64,000 nucleotides of DNA, taken from assembly GCA_026770575.1 (NCBI GenBank), contig MU657186.1, positions 81,672 through 145,671 of the forward strand. The letters are read 5' to 3'. Under the pieces are notes generated by a model, which saw only the letters and a list, made by a program, of their open reading frames with translations, did not search any database and had not been told where the DNA came from. Shown here one piece after another: positions 1 to 10,944 of the stretch. This stretch comes from Pelagophyceae sp. CCMP2097 (Eukaryota > Sar > Pelagophyceae). The translations under genes and the position numbers were made by a program. The number at the start of each line of letters is the position of its first letter. Positions within the stretch are counted from its first letter, which is position 1.

Positions 1-1187
1 CGGCGCGCGCGCGGGACGGCGGTAAACTTTTGGTACTGCATGTGGTCCGCAACGCCGCGCGTCGAACCCGCCACTCGCGACCTCCGGGGAGCGCGCGCGC
101 GCTGAGAAAACTTCTACCTCCCGAATTGCCCCTGTGGAAAAAAGTGGCGGGGTCCAACAAATTAGTGAAGTCCCGATTTTGGGACGTCGCAAATAAAAAG
201 GACATTGAGAGGCCGAAGTCGACGGGTTATCTCCGGCAAACCCCCAAACAGCAAAAAAATTGAACAGGAAAAATTATTAGCGTTTGGTATATAATGGGGG
301 TCAATGATTAGGAATTCCTAGCCTCGAAAAAATACTTAACTTTCGGCCTTAGTCAAACCCTTTTACACAATTATTAAAAGCGCGACGGAGGTAAGCGCGC
401 GCCTCGGCGTTTTGCCAAGTTGCGCGTATACAGCGCGCCCTGGCGCACCCCGAAGAACAGCGCCATTTTACCCTCCCAAGGCCCCTGGAGCCTAAAAGCC
501 ACCCTGGGGGAAAAACCACCTCCCGGGGGTGGTTTTGGAGGATTTTGGGTGGGGTGGTTTCCCTTATTTTGCCCACCTCTACTGGACGACCCGGCCACTT
601 TGCCGGTCAAGGGGCCTCGGCAAAAAAAAACGCGAACCTGCGGTTCCGCATACCGGACTGGCAAACCTTAACGGTATTTATGGACTTTTCTTAAAATTTC
701 AAATCAAAATTTCAAATAATGCGTTGATCGTTTTAAATTTTGACCTTGCCTTTGACTCGCCCAAGAAGAACAAGCTCAACGCCGTCGCTTGCCAGTGCGC
801 TTCCCGAGTTGCTTCCTTAAAATACAGCCAACCCGAACAACCACTAGGAATCCTAGTCAGTGCTAGTCAGGGAGGGCACCGGTTCGGACAACCATGCCTT
901 TATCGAAGTGGCACCACTATTGAGCGGGTCGTCGACTGTGACAGCTCGACGGCCCAAGAAGGGTCTTCTCCCAATCTCAATCTGTGCAAACGCTTTTTCC
1001 AAGGCCCTGAAAACTTCGCGACGCGCCTGAAATTTTCGCGGCGGCGGTTGCTGGAGTGCGAAATCGGACACCGGCATTTGCGGACTTTTAAATATTTGCC
1101 GGATTTTCATTTGGACTTGGCTGATTGGCCATGGAATTTGGCCAAACGGCAAAGTGGCCGTGTCGTCCAGTACTCGCGACGGGCGTA
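1..1187. other. left-end stretch without a recognisable gene
   Basis: Open frames here are low-complexity and show no family motif. The stretch holds a 12-base perfect palindrome TAGGAATTCCTA at 309-320, a related imperfect one near 843-855, and a strong hairpin at 512-536 (AAAACCACC, 7-base spacer, GGTGGTTTT) inside a G-rich tract. A TATATAATGG box lies near 287. It looks like repeat-derived intergenic DNA. A 5' exon of a neighbouring gene cannot be excluded. Confidence 0.4.
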
Positions 1188-1265
1188 TTTTGGCGATATT
1201 TACTTTAATCAAACAGCCTGAGGACTGTTCATCGGCGCGGAGGGCAGACGAAGCGCAGGGAGCAG
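1188..1265 (+). repeat. dispersed repeat, copy A, upstream of the peroxiredoxin gene
   Basis: Begins with TTTGGCGATATTTACTTTAATC and ends near AAGCGCAGGGAGCAG. A clearly related copy lies in the opposite orientation at 11598-11675. Both copies sit just upstream of a start codon and point the same way relative to the gene. They share the GGCGATATTTACTTTAATC block and a TCGGCGCGGAGGGCAG block, with small indels between them. Confidence 0.6.
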
Positions 1266-1386
1266 AGAAACGGGAGAGCGCGAAGAGAAGCGGCGGGCGG
1301 TGTCAATCATCTAGCAGTGGCGATAAAGTAGCACTGGCGGCCGCAGTGCCAAGTGGGCGCCCGTTTTCGTGGTGGCCCTTTGGCGC

Positions 1387-2407
1387 ATGGCGCGCGGGCG
1401 GTGCCTGGCGCTGCAGGTCGGCGACGAGATGCCGAACTTTACCGCGGACACTACGGTCGGGCGGCTGTCGTATCATGACATGATAGACGGCGTGTGGAGC
1501 GTGCTCGTGTGCGTGCCCCGAGCGACGCTCGCTCGTCGCACGCTTCTTGCCAGGTCGTTCCCGCCCAAGTCGGACGCGGTTGCGACTACAGAGATGGGCC
1601 AACTTTCAAAGCTCATGTCGGACTTCGAAGCTCGGCGCGTCGACGCCTGGCCATCGAAAAATCCCGACTCGCGGAACAGGAACGTGCGCGTCTTCGGCCT
1701 CTCTTGCAATACTGCGGACCGGCACCGGGAGACGATTACGGACGTCGAGGAGTTGGAAGATTGCAAGGTCAATTTCCCCATCATCGCCGACGCCGACGCC
1801 CACGTGCGTTGAAAGGCCGGCCGCTGAACCCCGAGCGGAAGCGCAGGTCGCGGGCCTCTTGGGCCTGGTTCGGCACGGCGCGGAGTCGGCGATCCACGCC
1901 CTGCTCCCCGCGACGCTGATCGTCGTCTGCGACATCGACCAGCGCATACGTTTAACCATGCAGACGTCGCACAAGACAGGTCCGTCGCTCGCGCTCGGGC
2001 GATCCTAGAGCGCTCCGCTAGGCCGCAATTTTTACGAGCTGCTGCGCGCGATTGATGCGATGCAGCTGACGCTGTTCCACCAGGCCCGCCACCCGCGCCA
2101 CACCCGATGCTTCAAAAGGGCGGCTCCTCCGCGACCCGCGCCCGAGGCGCCCCATGCTTCGCGAAAGGGCGCTCCTCCGAGGAAGGGGCCTTTTGAACGA
2201 TTCGGGACGCGCGCGTTGCTCCGCTCGAACACCCAACACTCGACACTGATTATACTTTAGGTGGCGACGCCGGCGGGCTGGGCCGAGGGCGGCGACGTCC
2301 TCGTGCACCCGAAGCTGTCCAACGTCGCGGCGCGCAGCCTGTTCCCGAAGGGTGTCGTTGAGACAAAGCCCTGGTACCGCTCTACGCCGCAACCAGACCT
2401 AGCCTGA
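1387..2407 (+). CDS. 1-Cys (Prx6-type) peroxiredoxin homologue lacking the peroxidatic cysteine
   Basis: Recognised from the Prx6 core: GDEMPNFTADTTVGRL near the N-terminus, then ATTEMGQ, FGLSCNTADRH, FPIIADADA, IRLTMQ, GRNFYELLRAIDAMQLT and a C-terminal SLFPKGVVETKPWYRSTPQP. The gene needs introns at 1509-1553, 1804-1846, 1980-2021 and 2084-2260. The first three are 42-45 bases with GT-AG ends; the last starts GC and ends AG. All joins keep phase. The family reduces peroxides through a cysteine in a PVCTTE motif. Here that position reads AVATTE, so the peroxidatic Cys is Ala and peroxidase activity is doubtful. The ATG at 1387 is the first in frame next to the conserved domain. Length (about 220 aa) is normal for the family. 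Confidence 0.85.
2106..2179 (+). repeat. internal direct duplication in the GC-AG intron
   Basis: Two copies of ATGCTTC..AAGGGCG.CTCCTCCG, at about 2106-2131 and 2153-2179, lie inside the last intron of the peroxiredoxin gene. They differ by a few substitutions and indels. Confidence 0.55.
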
Positions 2408-2699
2408 CGCCGCGCTCACGTAACTGTCTGTCGTCCCATCTGACGCTCTGCGGCGCGGCGACGGAGCTCCGCCAGTGTCTCGCAGTGACGCGCGTCGCTC
2501 CCGTGTGTGGTCACTTCCAGGTGGACCTAGTCTGCCTGCGGCGCGTCGACATGCAGGAGCTTGATGCGTTGGCCGCCGCGAACGCGGCGCGGGCCGGGAG
2601 GGGAGTCATAAGATTATCGGGTCGTTTTGTCGACTTTGTCGTCGCCTGGGGTCGCCGCATGGTGTTCGCGGCGGCGCCTTTTTCGGCGGCGGCGCTTCG

Positions 2700-4131
2700 T
2701 CACCAGGGGAAGACGCGCGTCGTCTTGTTCCAGTTCTTCTCGGCCTTTTGGTACTCGAGAATTGCGTGCGCGGTGGGTCGATCGAGGGGCTTGCCGGCCC
2801 ACATCATTTCGATGAGCGCCCTGATGTGCTTTGGTGTCTTCTGGAACGCGGGCCGCACGCCAGAGGCCAACGCGCGCTTGTAGTCGACGGCGGTCGTGTG
2901 GTCCGGCAGCGCGGGGAGGGCGCGCTCCCAGACGAAATAGTAGACGAGAGCCAAGGAGAAGATGTCCGCCTTGCTCGAATACTTGACCGTGCGCGAGTCC
3001 GTCGAGGAGACCTCTGGGGCCATGAAGCGCGCCGTGCCGCAGTTTGAAGTGAGGTCACCCTCACTTGCGAAGTCGTTGTCGCTGGACTTGAAGCGGGGCG
3101 AATGGGCCGAGGCGTTCGAGCGCGTCGAGTGCACTGAGGAGTCGTCGTCACCTTGGCTCGCGCGCGACGACGCGCGCCGGCGGCCCTCGGAGTCTTCGTC
3201 GTCGAGGCGCAGGCTCGCGACGTCGTCGTCGAGGGACGGGTTCGCCTTTTTCTTGGCGTAGCGCGGCTCGCGCGCCACGCCAAAGTCGCAAAGCTTGACG
3301 CGCCGCGCCGGCGTGAGCATAAAGTTCGCCGGCTTAATGTCGCGGTGGATCACGATGGAAGGCGTGCGAGAGTGCATGTACCTAGCGCAGAGGCGGTCAC
3401 AAGAAAAGCCGAGATGCAACGTTCAGAAGATTCCGAGATGCAAACGCTCGAAAAAAGGGCGCACTCGATGGCCAGCGCCATGTCCCAACCTACGAAACGC
3501 CGCCGTCAAGACCCGAGTGCAGAAGCGGCGGCCGCCGCAACTTGAAGCACGCGGGGCGATTCCCCTTCTCTGGATAAAGCGAAAAGACGGGCGCAAAAAC
3601 GTCGTTCTGGCGTCCCTTTGGACTGTGGCGCGGTGCCTCGCGGACGCGGGGCGTCACATAGGCTCAGCGACATTTCCTTCGACGGTTTTTCTTTTAGCAC
3701 GAAATTCTCTATCGAGCCGTCTGGGAAAAGTTCCAAAACCAGCGCCAGCTCGGGCGCGCGGATGAAGCCCAGGAACTGCACAATGTTCGGGTGGTGCCTG
3801 CGTGAAAGGCTCGGTGTCGCTGCCGCCCGGGCGCGCCTTTCGAGCCCCCTCTTGGATCAAGTGGTTATCTCACCCCCCCCCGGCTCTCGCGGCCGGCCGT
3901 CCCCCCCACGAAGCGCGGTTGCAGGGCGGTCTTCTGCGCGGGCCCGTGCAGCGTGGCCATGATGGCGACCTCGCGCTCAAAGAGGTCTCGGTCTTCGGCC
4001 TGGGCGTCCTTGTAGAGCACCTTGATGGCGACCTCCGTGTGACGCCATTTCGCTCGTCGGACGACGCCAAACGACCCACGCCCGATCTCGCTGCCCACGG
4101 TGATCAAGTCCGACGAGATGTACCACTGCAT
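2700..4131 (-). CDS. TKL-like serine/threonine protein kinase
   Basis: Exons on the minus strand give a full kinase domain: glycine loop IGRGSFGVVRRA and VAIKVLY lysine in the first exon (about 3930-4131), a QFLGFIRAPELALVLELFPDGS hinge region near 3700-3781, then HRDIKPANFML, LCDFGVAR and GTARFMAPEV near 3000-3370, ending in a short C-lobe. Catalytic Asp, DFG and APE are all present, so it should be active. An insert of roughly 75 residues, rich in Ser, Asp and Arg, separates DFG from APE and lengthens the activation loop. The first ATG, MQWYISSDLI at 4129-4131, directly precedes the domain. There is no transmembrane or regulatory domain, so this is a stand-alone kinase with unknown substrate. 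Introns lie near 3420-3505 and 3782-3900; exact borders were not fixed. Confidence 0.8.
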
Positions 4132-4390
4132 GCTGCCCTTTGTACCGGTGCGCGAGGGCCGGAAGCAAGGGGAACTGGCGACGGCGCCGCGGAAAGTGCC
4201 GCGGAGGGCTCGGACCTCGCCCCGCTGCTCGCCGCGGGTGGCGGCGCGGGCGGAAGGCGGTGCGGCCCCTCGCGGTCCCGCCGGGTTTCGATATCGGGCC
4301 GCGTCGCCGGTGCCGCGCGCTTGCAACTGATTCGAATTCAGAATTTGACAGATAACTTCAGAAAGTCTGAATCATCGAGTCTGTGACGGG

Positions 4391-4400
4391 TACAATTGTA
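4391..4400. promoter_or_regulatory. 10-base palindrome TACAATTGTA, copy 1
   Basis: Perfect palindrome 260 bases upstream of the kinase ATG at 4131. Three further exact copies occur in the window (15907, 21874, 61814), which is striking in GC-rich DNA. A regulatory role is inferred from position only. Confidence 0.4.
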
Positions 4401-4944
4401 AAGCCGAGTGCATGAATCCCATTGGCCCATTTCGAGCACGATTCCGTTCAGAACTCGGCGCTTCAGAGTGCCTCGCACGCTCCTCGAAGAAGCGGCGATA
4501 TACGGGGCGTTGGACCCGGGTGGCGGGCCGCGAGGGCCGGCGCCGACCCGGCGAATATATTGGAGATTATTTCAAATCCATTATACTTCAAGTTGAAGCG
4601 CCCTCGTCACGTCAGGCGACAGCTGTTTGCATTCAAGTTACTAGTAATAATAATGCAAACTTTTGTGCGCCCGCCGCGTGCAAGTGTGCGGCCACGCGTG
4701 CAACGGTCTTCGGGAGCCGTGCCCGCGGCGGGACGCGGGCGTCGAGGAGGTGCACCTCCATATTGCAAAATTTAATGCCATAATAAAATTTCGGCGGGTT
4801 GCGCGGCGGCGCGATCCGCAGGAGAGCTGGCCGGCGGCGGCCGCGCAGCGCCCCGGCCTGGAACGCTCGGCGGTGAATTCCGGTCCATAGACCCCTCGCC
4901 GACACGCGCGCGTCGTCCACGACGCTCCACGACGTTCGACGACG
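4401..4944. other. divergent intergenic stretch
   Basis: Lies between the minus-strand kinase and plus-strand EMC4. It alternates GC-rich and AT-rich blocks (for example around 4560-4660 and 4770-4800). No coding frame with family motifs was seen. Confidence 0.4.
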
Positions 4945-5706
4945 ATGGCGGAGGCGGGCCCGCGGCGGTGGCGCTACAACCTGGCGCAGCACTCTAAAGA
5001 GCTGCCCAAGCCCGTGGGCTACGTCTCGCCGGACCAGGTCGTCGAGTCGAGCGATGCCGCAGTGGTCAATTCCAAGGCGCGCTCGAAAACCGACATGATG
5101 CAAAAGGTGCGCACCGCGAAGCGGGGGCGCCGCGGGACCGACTCTGCGACGACGGCCGCCGCGCGGCCTCGAAGGCGCTTTAAGCGTCGGCCGGACGATG
5201 CGTCTCTACCGGACGCCCGCGGCGCCACTGCCGTCGAAGCGCCACTCCCGTAGCGCGCCATGGACATGGCCCTCGCGCCGGGGAAGAACATCTTCATGCA
5301 GGTCGGTCCAATCGTCTCTCGATGCGTGTGTGGACTCTTGATGCGTCTATGGACATGGCGCTTTTGGCGTCGAGCCAGACTCGATCGAGCCGTGTAGGGC
5401 TTCATGATGTGGATGTCCGGGTCGGGCATCAACATCTTCTCCATCATGATCACGGGCAGCGCGCTGGTCAACCCGCTGAAGGAGATTGCGGCGGTTGAGA
5501 CGCGGTTCAAGCGCTTTTCCAGCGAGCCCGGCCTCGACCTGACCATCCCAAAGCTGGTCTTCATTTTGTGCAACTGCGGCATGATCGCCGTCGCGCTGTG
5601 GAAGTGCAACACCATGGGCCTCCTCCCCATCACCGCCGCCGACTGGACTTCGTTCCTGGTGACAAAGGAAATGATGGAAGTCGGCGGTAACACGATCGCG
5701 CTCTAA
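4945..5706 (+). CDS. EMC4: ER membrane protein complex subunit 4 (EMC4/TMEM85)
   Basis: Three exons (4945-5106, 5254-5301, 5398-5706) join in phase. The protein starts MAEAGPRRWRYNL, has RAMDMALAPGKNIFMQGFMM where the family has its conserved W/M-rich entry to the first helix, and ends with a long C-terminal part containing the second membrane segment and the family hallmark KCNTMGLLPITAADW. EMC4 is part of the ER membrane complex that inserts tail-anchored and multipass proteins. Two hydrophobic segments (FMMWMSGSGINIFSIMI and LVFILCNCGMIAVAL) fit the known topology. Length, about 170 aa, is normal. Introns are 147 and 96 bases with GT-AG ends. Confidence 0.93.
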
Positions 5707-6213
5707 CCATCGCGCTCGAACCCCGCCGGTCGCAATCGGCAGCGCCGCGGCGCCGCGCCGAGGGCAGCCCCTCGACGGCCCCGCGCGCGCACCAAAGTGC
5801 TTGTCGTCGCGCAAAAGTGTATGTTAATTTAGTCTCCGGACCGCGACCCCCCGCGGGCCTCCGGATGGAAGAAGGCACGTCCTTCCCGGGGTCCGGGGGC
5901 CTGGATGTCCGGAGGGATCGTCCTGGCGACGTCGTCGGTGTCTTCACGTCGTCGAAGTGGCGGACGGGCGCGTAGGACCGCCGTCGAACGACGCGGATGA
6001 TGAGTCCGCGGGCTGCCGTGACGATGCGGCACTGGAGCGCCTGCGCTTAAGGCGCGGCGCGTCGTCCGTGCCCGGCGATGTGCGCGCGCGGGAGGCGCCG
6101 CCGCCTGCCGACTGAGCTGCGCCCGCGCCCGGCCGCCGAAACCGCATGTGATGCCGATGGCTCGTCGGCGCGGCATCCGTGGGCACGCAGCCGTGCGCCC
6201 GTTCTAGCGATAG
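5707..6213. other. convergent intergenic stretch
   Basis: GC-rich 3' flanks of EMC4 and of the minus-strand membrane protein. Several arginine/proline-rich open frames exist on both strands, but none shows a family motif or a convincing exon structure. Confidence 0.35.
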
Positions 6214-6651
6214 CTAGCAGTTGACTATGACTTGGCACATGCCCGCCGCCACGCAGGCGTGGAACGACGCGTGGGCTATCAACCACCGCTTATCGCGCCG
6301 GCCGTCGAGCGTCCTCGACGCTGCGTACGACAGGCCCATGCCGAGCCACGTCGGGACGCCGAATTGGGCGAGGTAGGCGAGTGGCATGACACTCATGCCA
6401 ACGCAAGTGTAGACGAACGCGGCTGAGCGGGCGTTGATGCGGTCGATTCGCAGCTTCCAAATGCTCTGCGGGTCCGCCCAGAGCCTTGCGGAGTTGCACG
6501 CCGTGCACGCCGACAGGAACGCGAGGCTTTTTTGCAGCTTTGAAGCCCAGTCGATGTAGAAAAGAGGCGAGAGGAAGAGCAGTGACGAGAGCACCAACAG
6601 CTCGCAGCGGCCCCAGTGCACCTCGCGCGTCAGCTTCTCCGCGGACGCCAT
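6214..6651 (-). CDS. small multi-pass membrane protein of unknown function
   Basis: Single-exon frame of 145 aa starting MASAEKLTREVHWGRCELL and ending CQVIVNC. About four hydrophobic stretches are visible (near residues 18-32, 42-52, 75-95 and 123-143), with charged loops such as ADPQSIWKLRIDRINAR and SRTLDGRRDKRW. The last helix starts HASFHACVAAG, so two His lie at a helix mouth; this recalls small integral membrane hydrolases but is too little to assign. It is transcribed away from the M16 protease gene, with 181 bases between the two ATGs. I do not recognise the family. Confidence 0.6.
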   Translation of the reverse strand: MASAEKLTREVHWGRCELLVLSSLLFLSPLFYIDWASKLQKSLAFLSACTACNSARLWADPQSIWKLRIDRINARSAAFVYTCVGMSVMPLAYLAQFGVPTWLGMGLSYAASRTLDGRRDKRWLIAHASFHACVAAGMCQVIVNC

Positions 6652-6832
6652 GAAGAAGGCCGCGTCGGGGCCTCTGAGGCGTTACACCGGCAGTGTCGGT
6701 CGGCGGCGGTGTCGTCAGCGCCGATTTAGCCGATGATCATATGACTCGGAGACACGACCTCTGTGCAGGGTACGTTTACAATTTCGGGTCGTTTTCAGCG
6801 AAAGACCTTGTTGCACGTGCGGTCCGTGCACC

Positions 6833-9800
6833 ATGCGAGCCTGGCTCTGCGTGCTGCTGGCGTGCGCCTCCGCGGTGTCGCCGCGCAGGCGCGCCGTCGT
6901 GGTGCGGGCGCTGGATCCGACGCGGCGCGGTGTCTTGGCCACGGGTCTCGCGGCGCCGTTTTTCGTCGTCCCCAACCCCGCAGGCGCGGCGCCAAAGGCG
7001 GTGAAGCGCCTCGTCGACGACGCCGACTTCTTCAAGCCGGCGCTGGACGACCGCAAGTATAGACTCGTCGAGCTGGCGTCGGGCGTGCGCTGCCTTTTGG
7101 TCAGCGACGCCCGTGCCGAGTCCAGCGCCGCCGCGATGGACGTCCACGTCGGTGAGCAGGTCCTCTACGACCCTAGACGGTCCCTATACGGTCCCTATAG
7201 AGTCCCTCCGGTCCCTATAGAGTTCAAACGGTCTCGCACTAGGCCATTTCTCGGACCCGGCTTCGTTACCGGGCCTCGCCCATTTCAACGAGCACATGCT
7301 CTTCCTCGGCAGCGCCGCGTTCCCCGGCGAGGACACCTGGGAGAGGTGGGTCGGCCAGGCCGGTGGCAGTAGCAACGCGTACACGGACGCCGAGGACACG
7401 TGTTACTTCTTCGACGTACCTTCCAACGAGCTCAAAGAGGCTCTGAAAAGATGGGGCCCGTTCTTCGCGTCGCCTTTATTCGAGGCGTCGGCGACGGCGC
7501 GCGAGGTGGAAGCCATCGAGTCGGAGCACGCGAAGAACCTGCAGTGCGAAGCAGTGTCCGAGTCGGAGAAGAAAAAAACTGCATCCGAGGACCACCGTGC
7601 CTGTAGGTCGGACACGTTCCGGCTGTTCCAGCTGCAGAAGAGCCGCGCCGTGAAAGAGCACCCGTTTTCCAAGTTTGGGACGGGGACTCGCAAGACTCTG
7701 CGCCCCCCCGACGGTTCCGGATCGCCGCCGCGCGACGCTCTCATCGATTTTTTTGAGACGTACTACGTCGGCGACCACATGGCCTGTTGCGTTTTCGGTT
7801 CGGAGAAGTTGGACGCGCTCGAGGCCATGGCGGCTACGGCGCTCGAAGGCATCAAACCTTCAAAGGGCGGCCGAAACGACCTACCCGGAAAGCAGTGGTT
7901 CAACGTCGAACCGTTCCCCGCGTCCACGCCGGACGCTTTTATCGTCGAGTCGCTGGCTTCGCAGCGGGCTTTGCTTCTATCTTGGCCTTTGAAGTACCGA
8001 GACGGTGAGGAGAGGTTGAATTCTATGAAACGAAAAGATGAATACTACGTCTCCCACATTCTGGGCCACGAGGGCCCGGAGTCGTTGCTGGCGACGCTGC
8101 GAAGGCAAGGTCTGGCATCGTCGCTCGGCGCGGGGCTCTCGGAGGACGTCGACGACTTTCGCAGTCTCGATGTTTCAGTCGACCTGACGCAAAAGGGCTT
8201 GAAGCAATGGGGCGACGTCTCTAGACTCATCGTCGCCTCTTTAGCTGCCCTGGAAAGGACCGCCGCAAACGGCGAATGGCCGGCTTATTGCCTGGACGAA
8301 CCTAGAGAGCAATCTGCCATCGGCTGGCGGTGGTCCGAGAGCGGCGGCGGCAGCGGCGTCGTGACGCAGCTCGCGCGCAAGCTGCAGACCGTCGGCTGGA
8401 CGGACGACGCGGTGAAGGTGTTGCGCGTCGGCGCGGTGCCCGAGGGTGAACCAGACCTAAAAGAGTACCTCGCCCGACTCGCCGCCGTCGTGCCCCAGAT
8501 CTACGTCCTCGTGCCAAAGGAAGAGGTCGAAGCCGCCAAGATGGGAGGTGCGTACGCAGGGAGAAAAGCATCTCGGAGGCGACGCAGCGCCTCTTCGAGT
8601 CCGTCGTCAGAGAAAACTCCGTTAGGTGGCGCGGTCGGCAAGTACCGCGACAGCCAGGTCGAGCCCATCTACTCGACCAAGTACCTACGCGTCGCCCTCG
8701 ACACGGCGGCGCTGTGCAAGCCTCTTGCCGAACTCCCAAAGCTCTTCCCAAAGCCCAACCCTTACGCTTTGCCGAGCGCGCGCGTGCAGCCGAAGCGCGC
8801 GCCGCGGCGCGACGACCTCGCGCAGGCGCGCAAGCCGCCCACGGTAGTCGACCAGTCGGCGCCAGGTCTTGTGAAACCGACACCTTGGAATCTCCGCACC
8901 TCGAACCGCAGGCTCGGCGTACTCGTGGCAGCTCTGGCACAAGCAGGACGAGACGTTCGGACAGTGGGTCCTCCTCGTCGTGCCCCTCTGATGTGCACTG
9001 GTGTCCGTCTGACGTTGGGACGCAGGCCGCGAGTCAACCTCTTAATGCTCTTGCGGACGCCAAAGCCGACCATGTCGGCCTCGGACCTCGTCCACGCGAG
9101 GTCAGTCTTCCGAGAAGGGTCCCCTCCAAAGCGGGCTACTGCCTCTCAAAGTCGCGGCGGTGGCCCAAGGCACGGCAAAATGCAGGCTGTGGCGCACTTT
9201 GGTGGTGGACGCGCTGCGCGACGCCGACCTGACGACGTTTGGCGCCTACGACGCCTCGCTGGCCGGCCTGGACTGGGGCCTCGGCGCGGGCGCGCGGGGC
9301 GTGACGCTGTCGTTCGCGGGTTACGTCGCGGATCAGCTCGCTTCCTTCGTCGGCGTCGCCACGAAAGCGATGCGGGACGTCGACGTTTTGGGCTATGCCG
9401 CCTTGAACGGCAACCTCGACCGCGCGTTGGACGGCATTCGGCGCGAACTTCAAAGAGACGCCTCCACGCCGCCGTCGACGCGCGCGGTAAACGAACTCGC
9501 CCTCGCCACCGAACGGCCAAAGTACGCCGTCTCGGACCAGCAGGCGGCCCTCGACGCCTTGTCGTTGAAGACGTTTACGGCCTGGCTCGCCGAGCCCGTC
9601 TGGGACGCGGATCGAGTCGACGTACGTCTCTGTTTATGAAGGGATACTGCACATCATGTTTATGAAGGGATACTGCACATCATGTTTGTGATTCCATCCC
9701 GGACGCTGCCAACGCTGCCCGCATAGATGCTGTGCTCGGGCAATCTCGACGCCGCCGAGGCGCGCGCCGTCGCCAAGGCGGCGCTCGGCGGCCTCGGCCT

Positions 9801-10733
9801 CGCGGCGCGCGGCGACGGTTCGTACCCTGCGCCGCACGTCGCGTTGGCGCCGCTCAAGGCAACGGGCTACACGCTCCTCGACGTGAAAGCGCCCAACGCC
9901 GACGAGACGAACTACGCCACGCTGCGCACAAGCGGCGTCTTCCTTTGAACGGGTCCTTTGACCACAAAGTGTCGTCCTTTGACCAAAATTCGCATCTTGG
10001 TTCGCTCGTTGAAAGAGTCACCCCTAGGCTCACCTTCCAGACGGGCGTGGGCGTCGAGGCGCGGGCGCTGTCGCTGGCGCTGGCGGCCGCGACTGAAACT
10101 TCATTTTACGACTCTTTGCGGACCAAGCAGCAGCTCGGCTACATCGTCCAATCGACGTGCCGCACGCGCGAAAACGCCTCCTCGGTAGTCTTCCTCGCGC
10201 AGTCGTCGCGTTCTGACTCTAATTGCTCGGCGCCGGTGGATTTGACGGCCGCAGTCGTAAAGTTTGTCGACGAAGACTTGCCGAACATCCTCGAAACTCT
10301 CACCACCGCGCAGCTCAAGGCCTTTGTCGACGGCCTCGCCAAGAACCTGCGCGAGCGGCCAAAGTCGTTGGCCGGCGAGTGCACGCGTAGCTGGGACGAA
10401 ATCGTCTCTGGGCGACTGGACTGGCGCCGCCGCGACCGCGAGGCTGACGCGCTCGGCAAGATCACGCCGTCCGAATCCCGCGTCCGCGTTTCCGGAGATG
10501 CGACGTGTCCGCATACCCCCGCCCCTCGGTCGCCGAGGTCCCTCATCATCTTCACTAGGGACGACGTCCGCAAGTTTTACGCCGAGACGCTCGCCGCCGG
10601 CGGCGCCCGACGGCGGCCGTTGCTCGTCCAGGTGGACCGCGGCACGCGCGCGGGGCCGACGCGGACGCCGCCGGGCGCCGTTTCCGTGGACGACGTGCCT
10701 GCGTTCCGGAAATCGCTCGAGGAGGTCGTCTAA
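6833..10733 (+). CDS. M16A insulysin/pitrilysin-type zinc metalloprotease, probably plastid-targeted
   Basis: About eleven exons join in phase into a protein of roughly 1,000 aa, the usual size for insulin-degrading enzymes. The inverted zinc site HFNEH is intact in GLAHFNEHMLFLGSAAFPGE, with the distal Glu in EVEAIESEHAKNLQSD. Later landmarks are HPFSKFGTG, LWHKQDETFGQPRVNLL, the C-terminal half with ARLWRTLVVDALRD, and TSFYDSLRTKQQLGYIVQS. Supported introns are 7152-7242, 7544-7606, 8548-8625, 8964-9025, 9101-9185, 9622-9726 and 9937-10040; one more lies near 10500-10558 with uncertain borders. The N-terminus has a signal peptide (MRAWLCVLLACASAVS), then a twin-arginine stretch TRRGVLATGLAAPFFVV ending PAGAA. 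That suggests import into a complex plastid and the thylakoid lumen, which is unusual for this subfamily. Substrates would be short peptides. Confidence 0.9.
9631..9682 (+). repeat. perfect 26-base tandem duplication inside an M16 intron
   Basis: Two identical copies of a unit starting TGTTTATGAAGGGATACTGC occupy 9631-9656 and 9657-9682 within the intron 9622-9726. Confidence 0.85.
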
Positions 10734-10944
10734 CGCCGCCCGCCCACGCCCGCTTTTAACTCAGTTTTCGTCACGATTCGAGGCGGGCCTCTACTGGGTA
10801 TTCGCTCTGCACACGCTCCGAACAACCTTCCACTGTATTCTTCTATCGCACTGGACTCAACACGGACGGATCCCCCTGCGGCCGCCCATCGTTCGAATCA
10901 CGGGTTGAGACATGAGGGTTTTCGTTTATGTACCGGAAATAGGG

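Noticed and set aside
529..1221. 230-residue open frame at the left end
   Set aside because: No motif, biased composition, overlaps palindromes and the dispersed repeat; reads like chance frame in GC-rich DNA.
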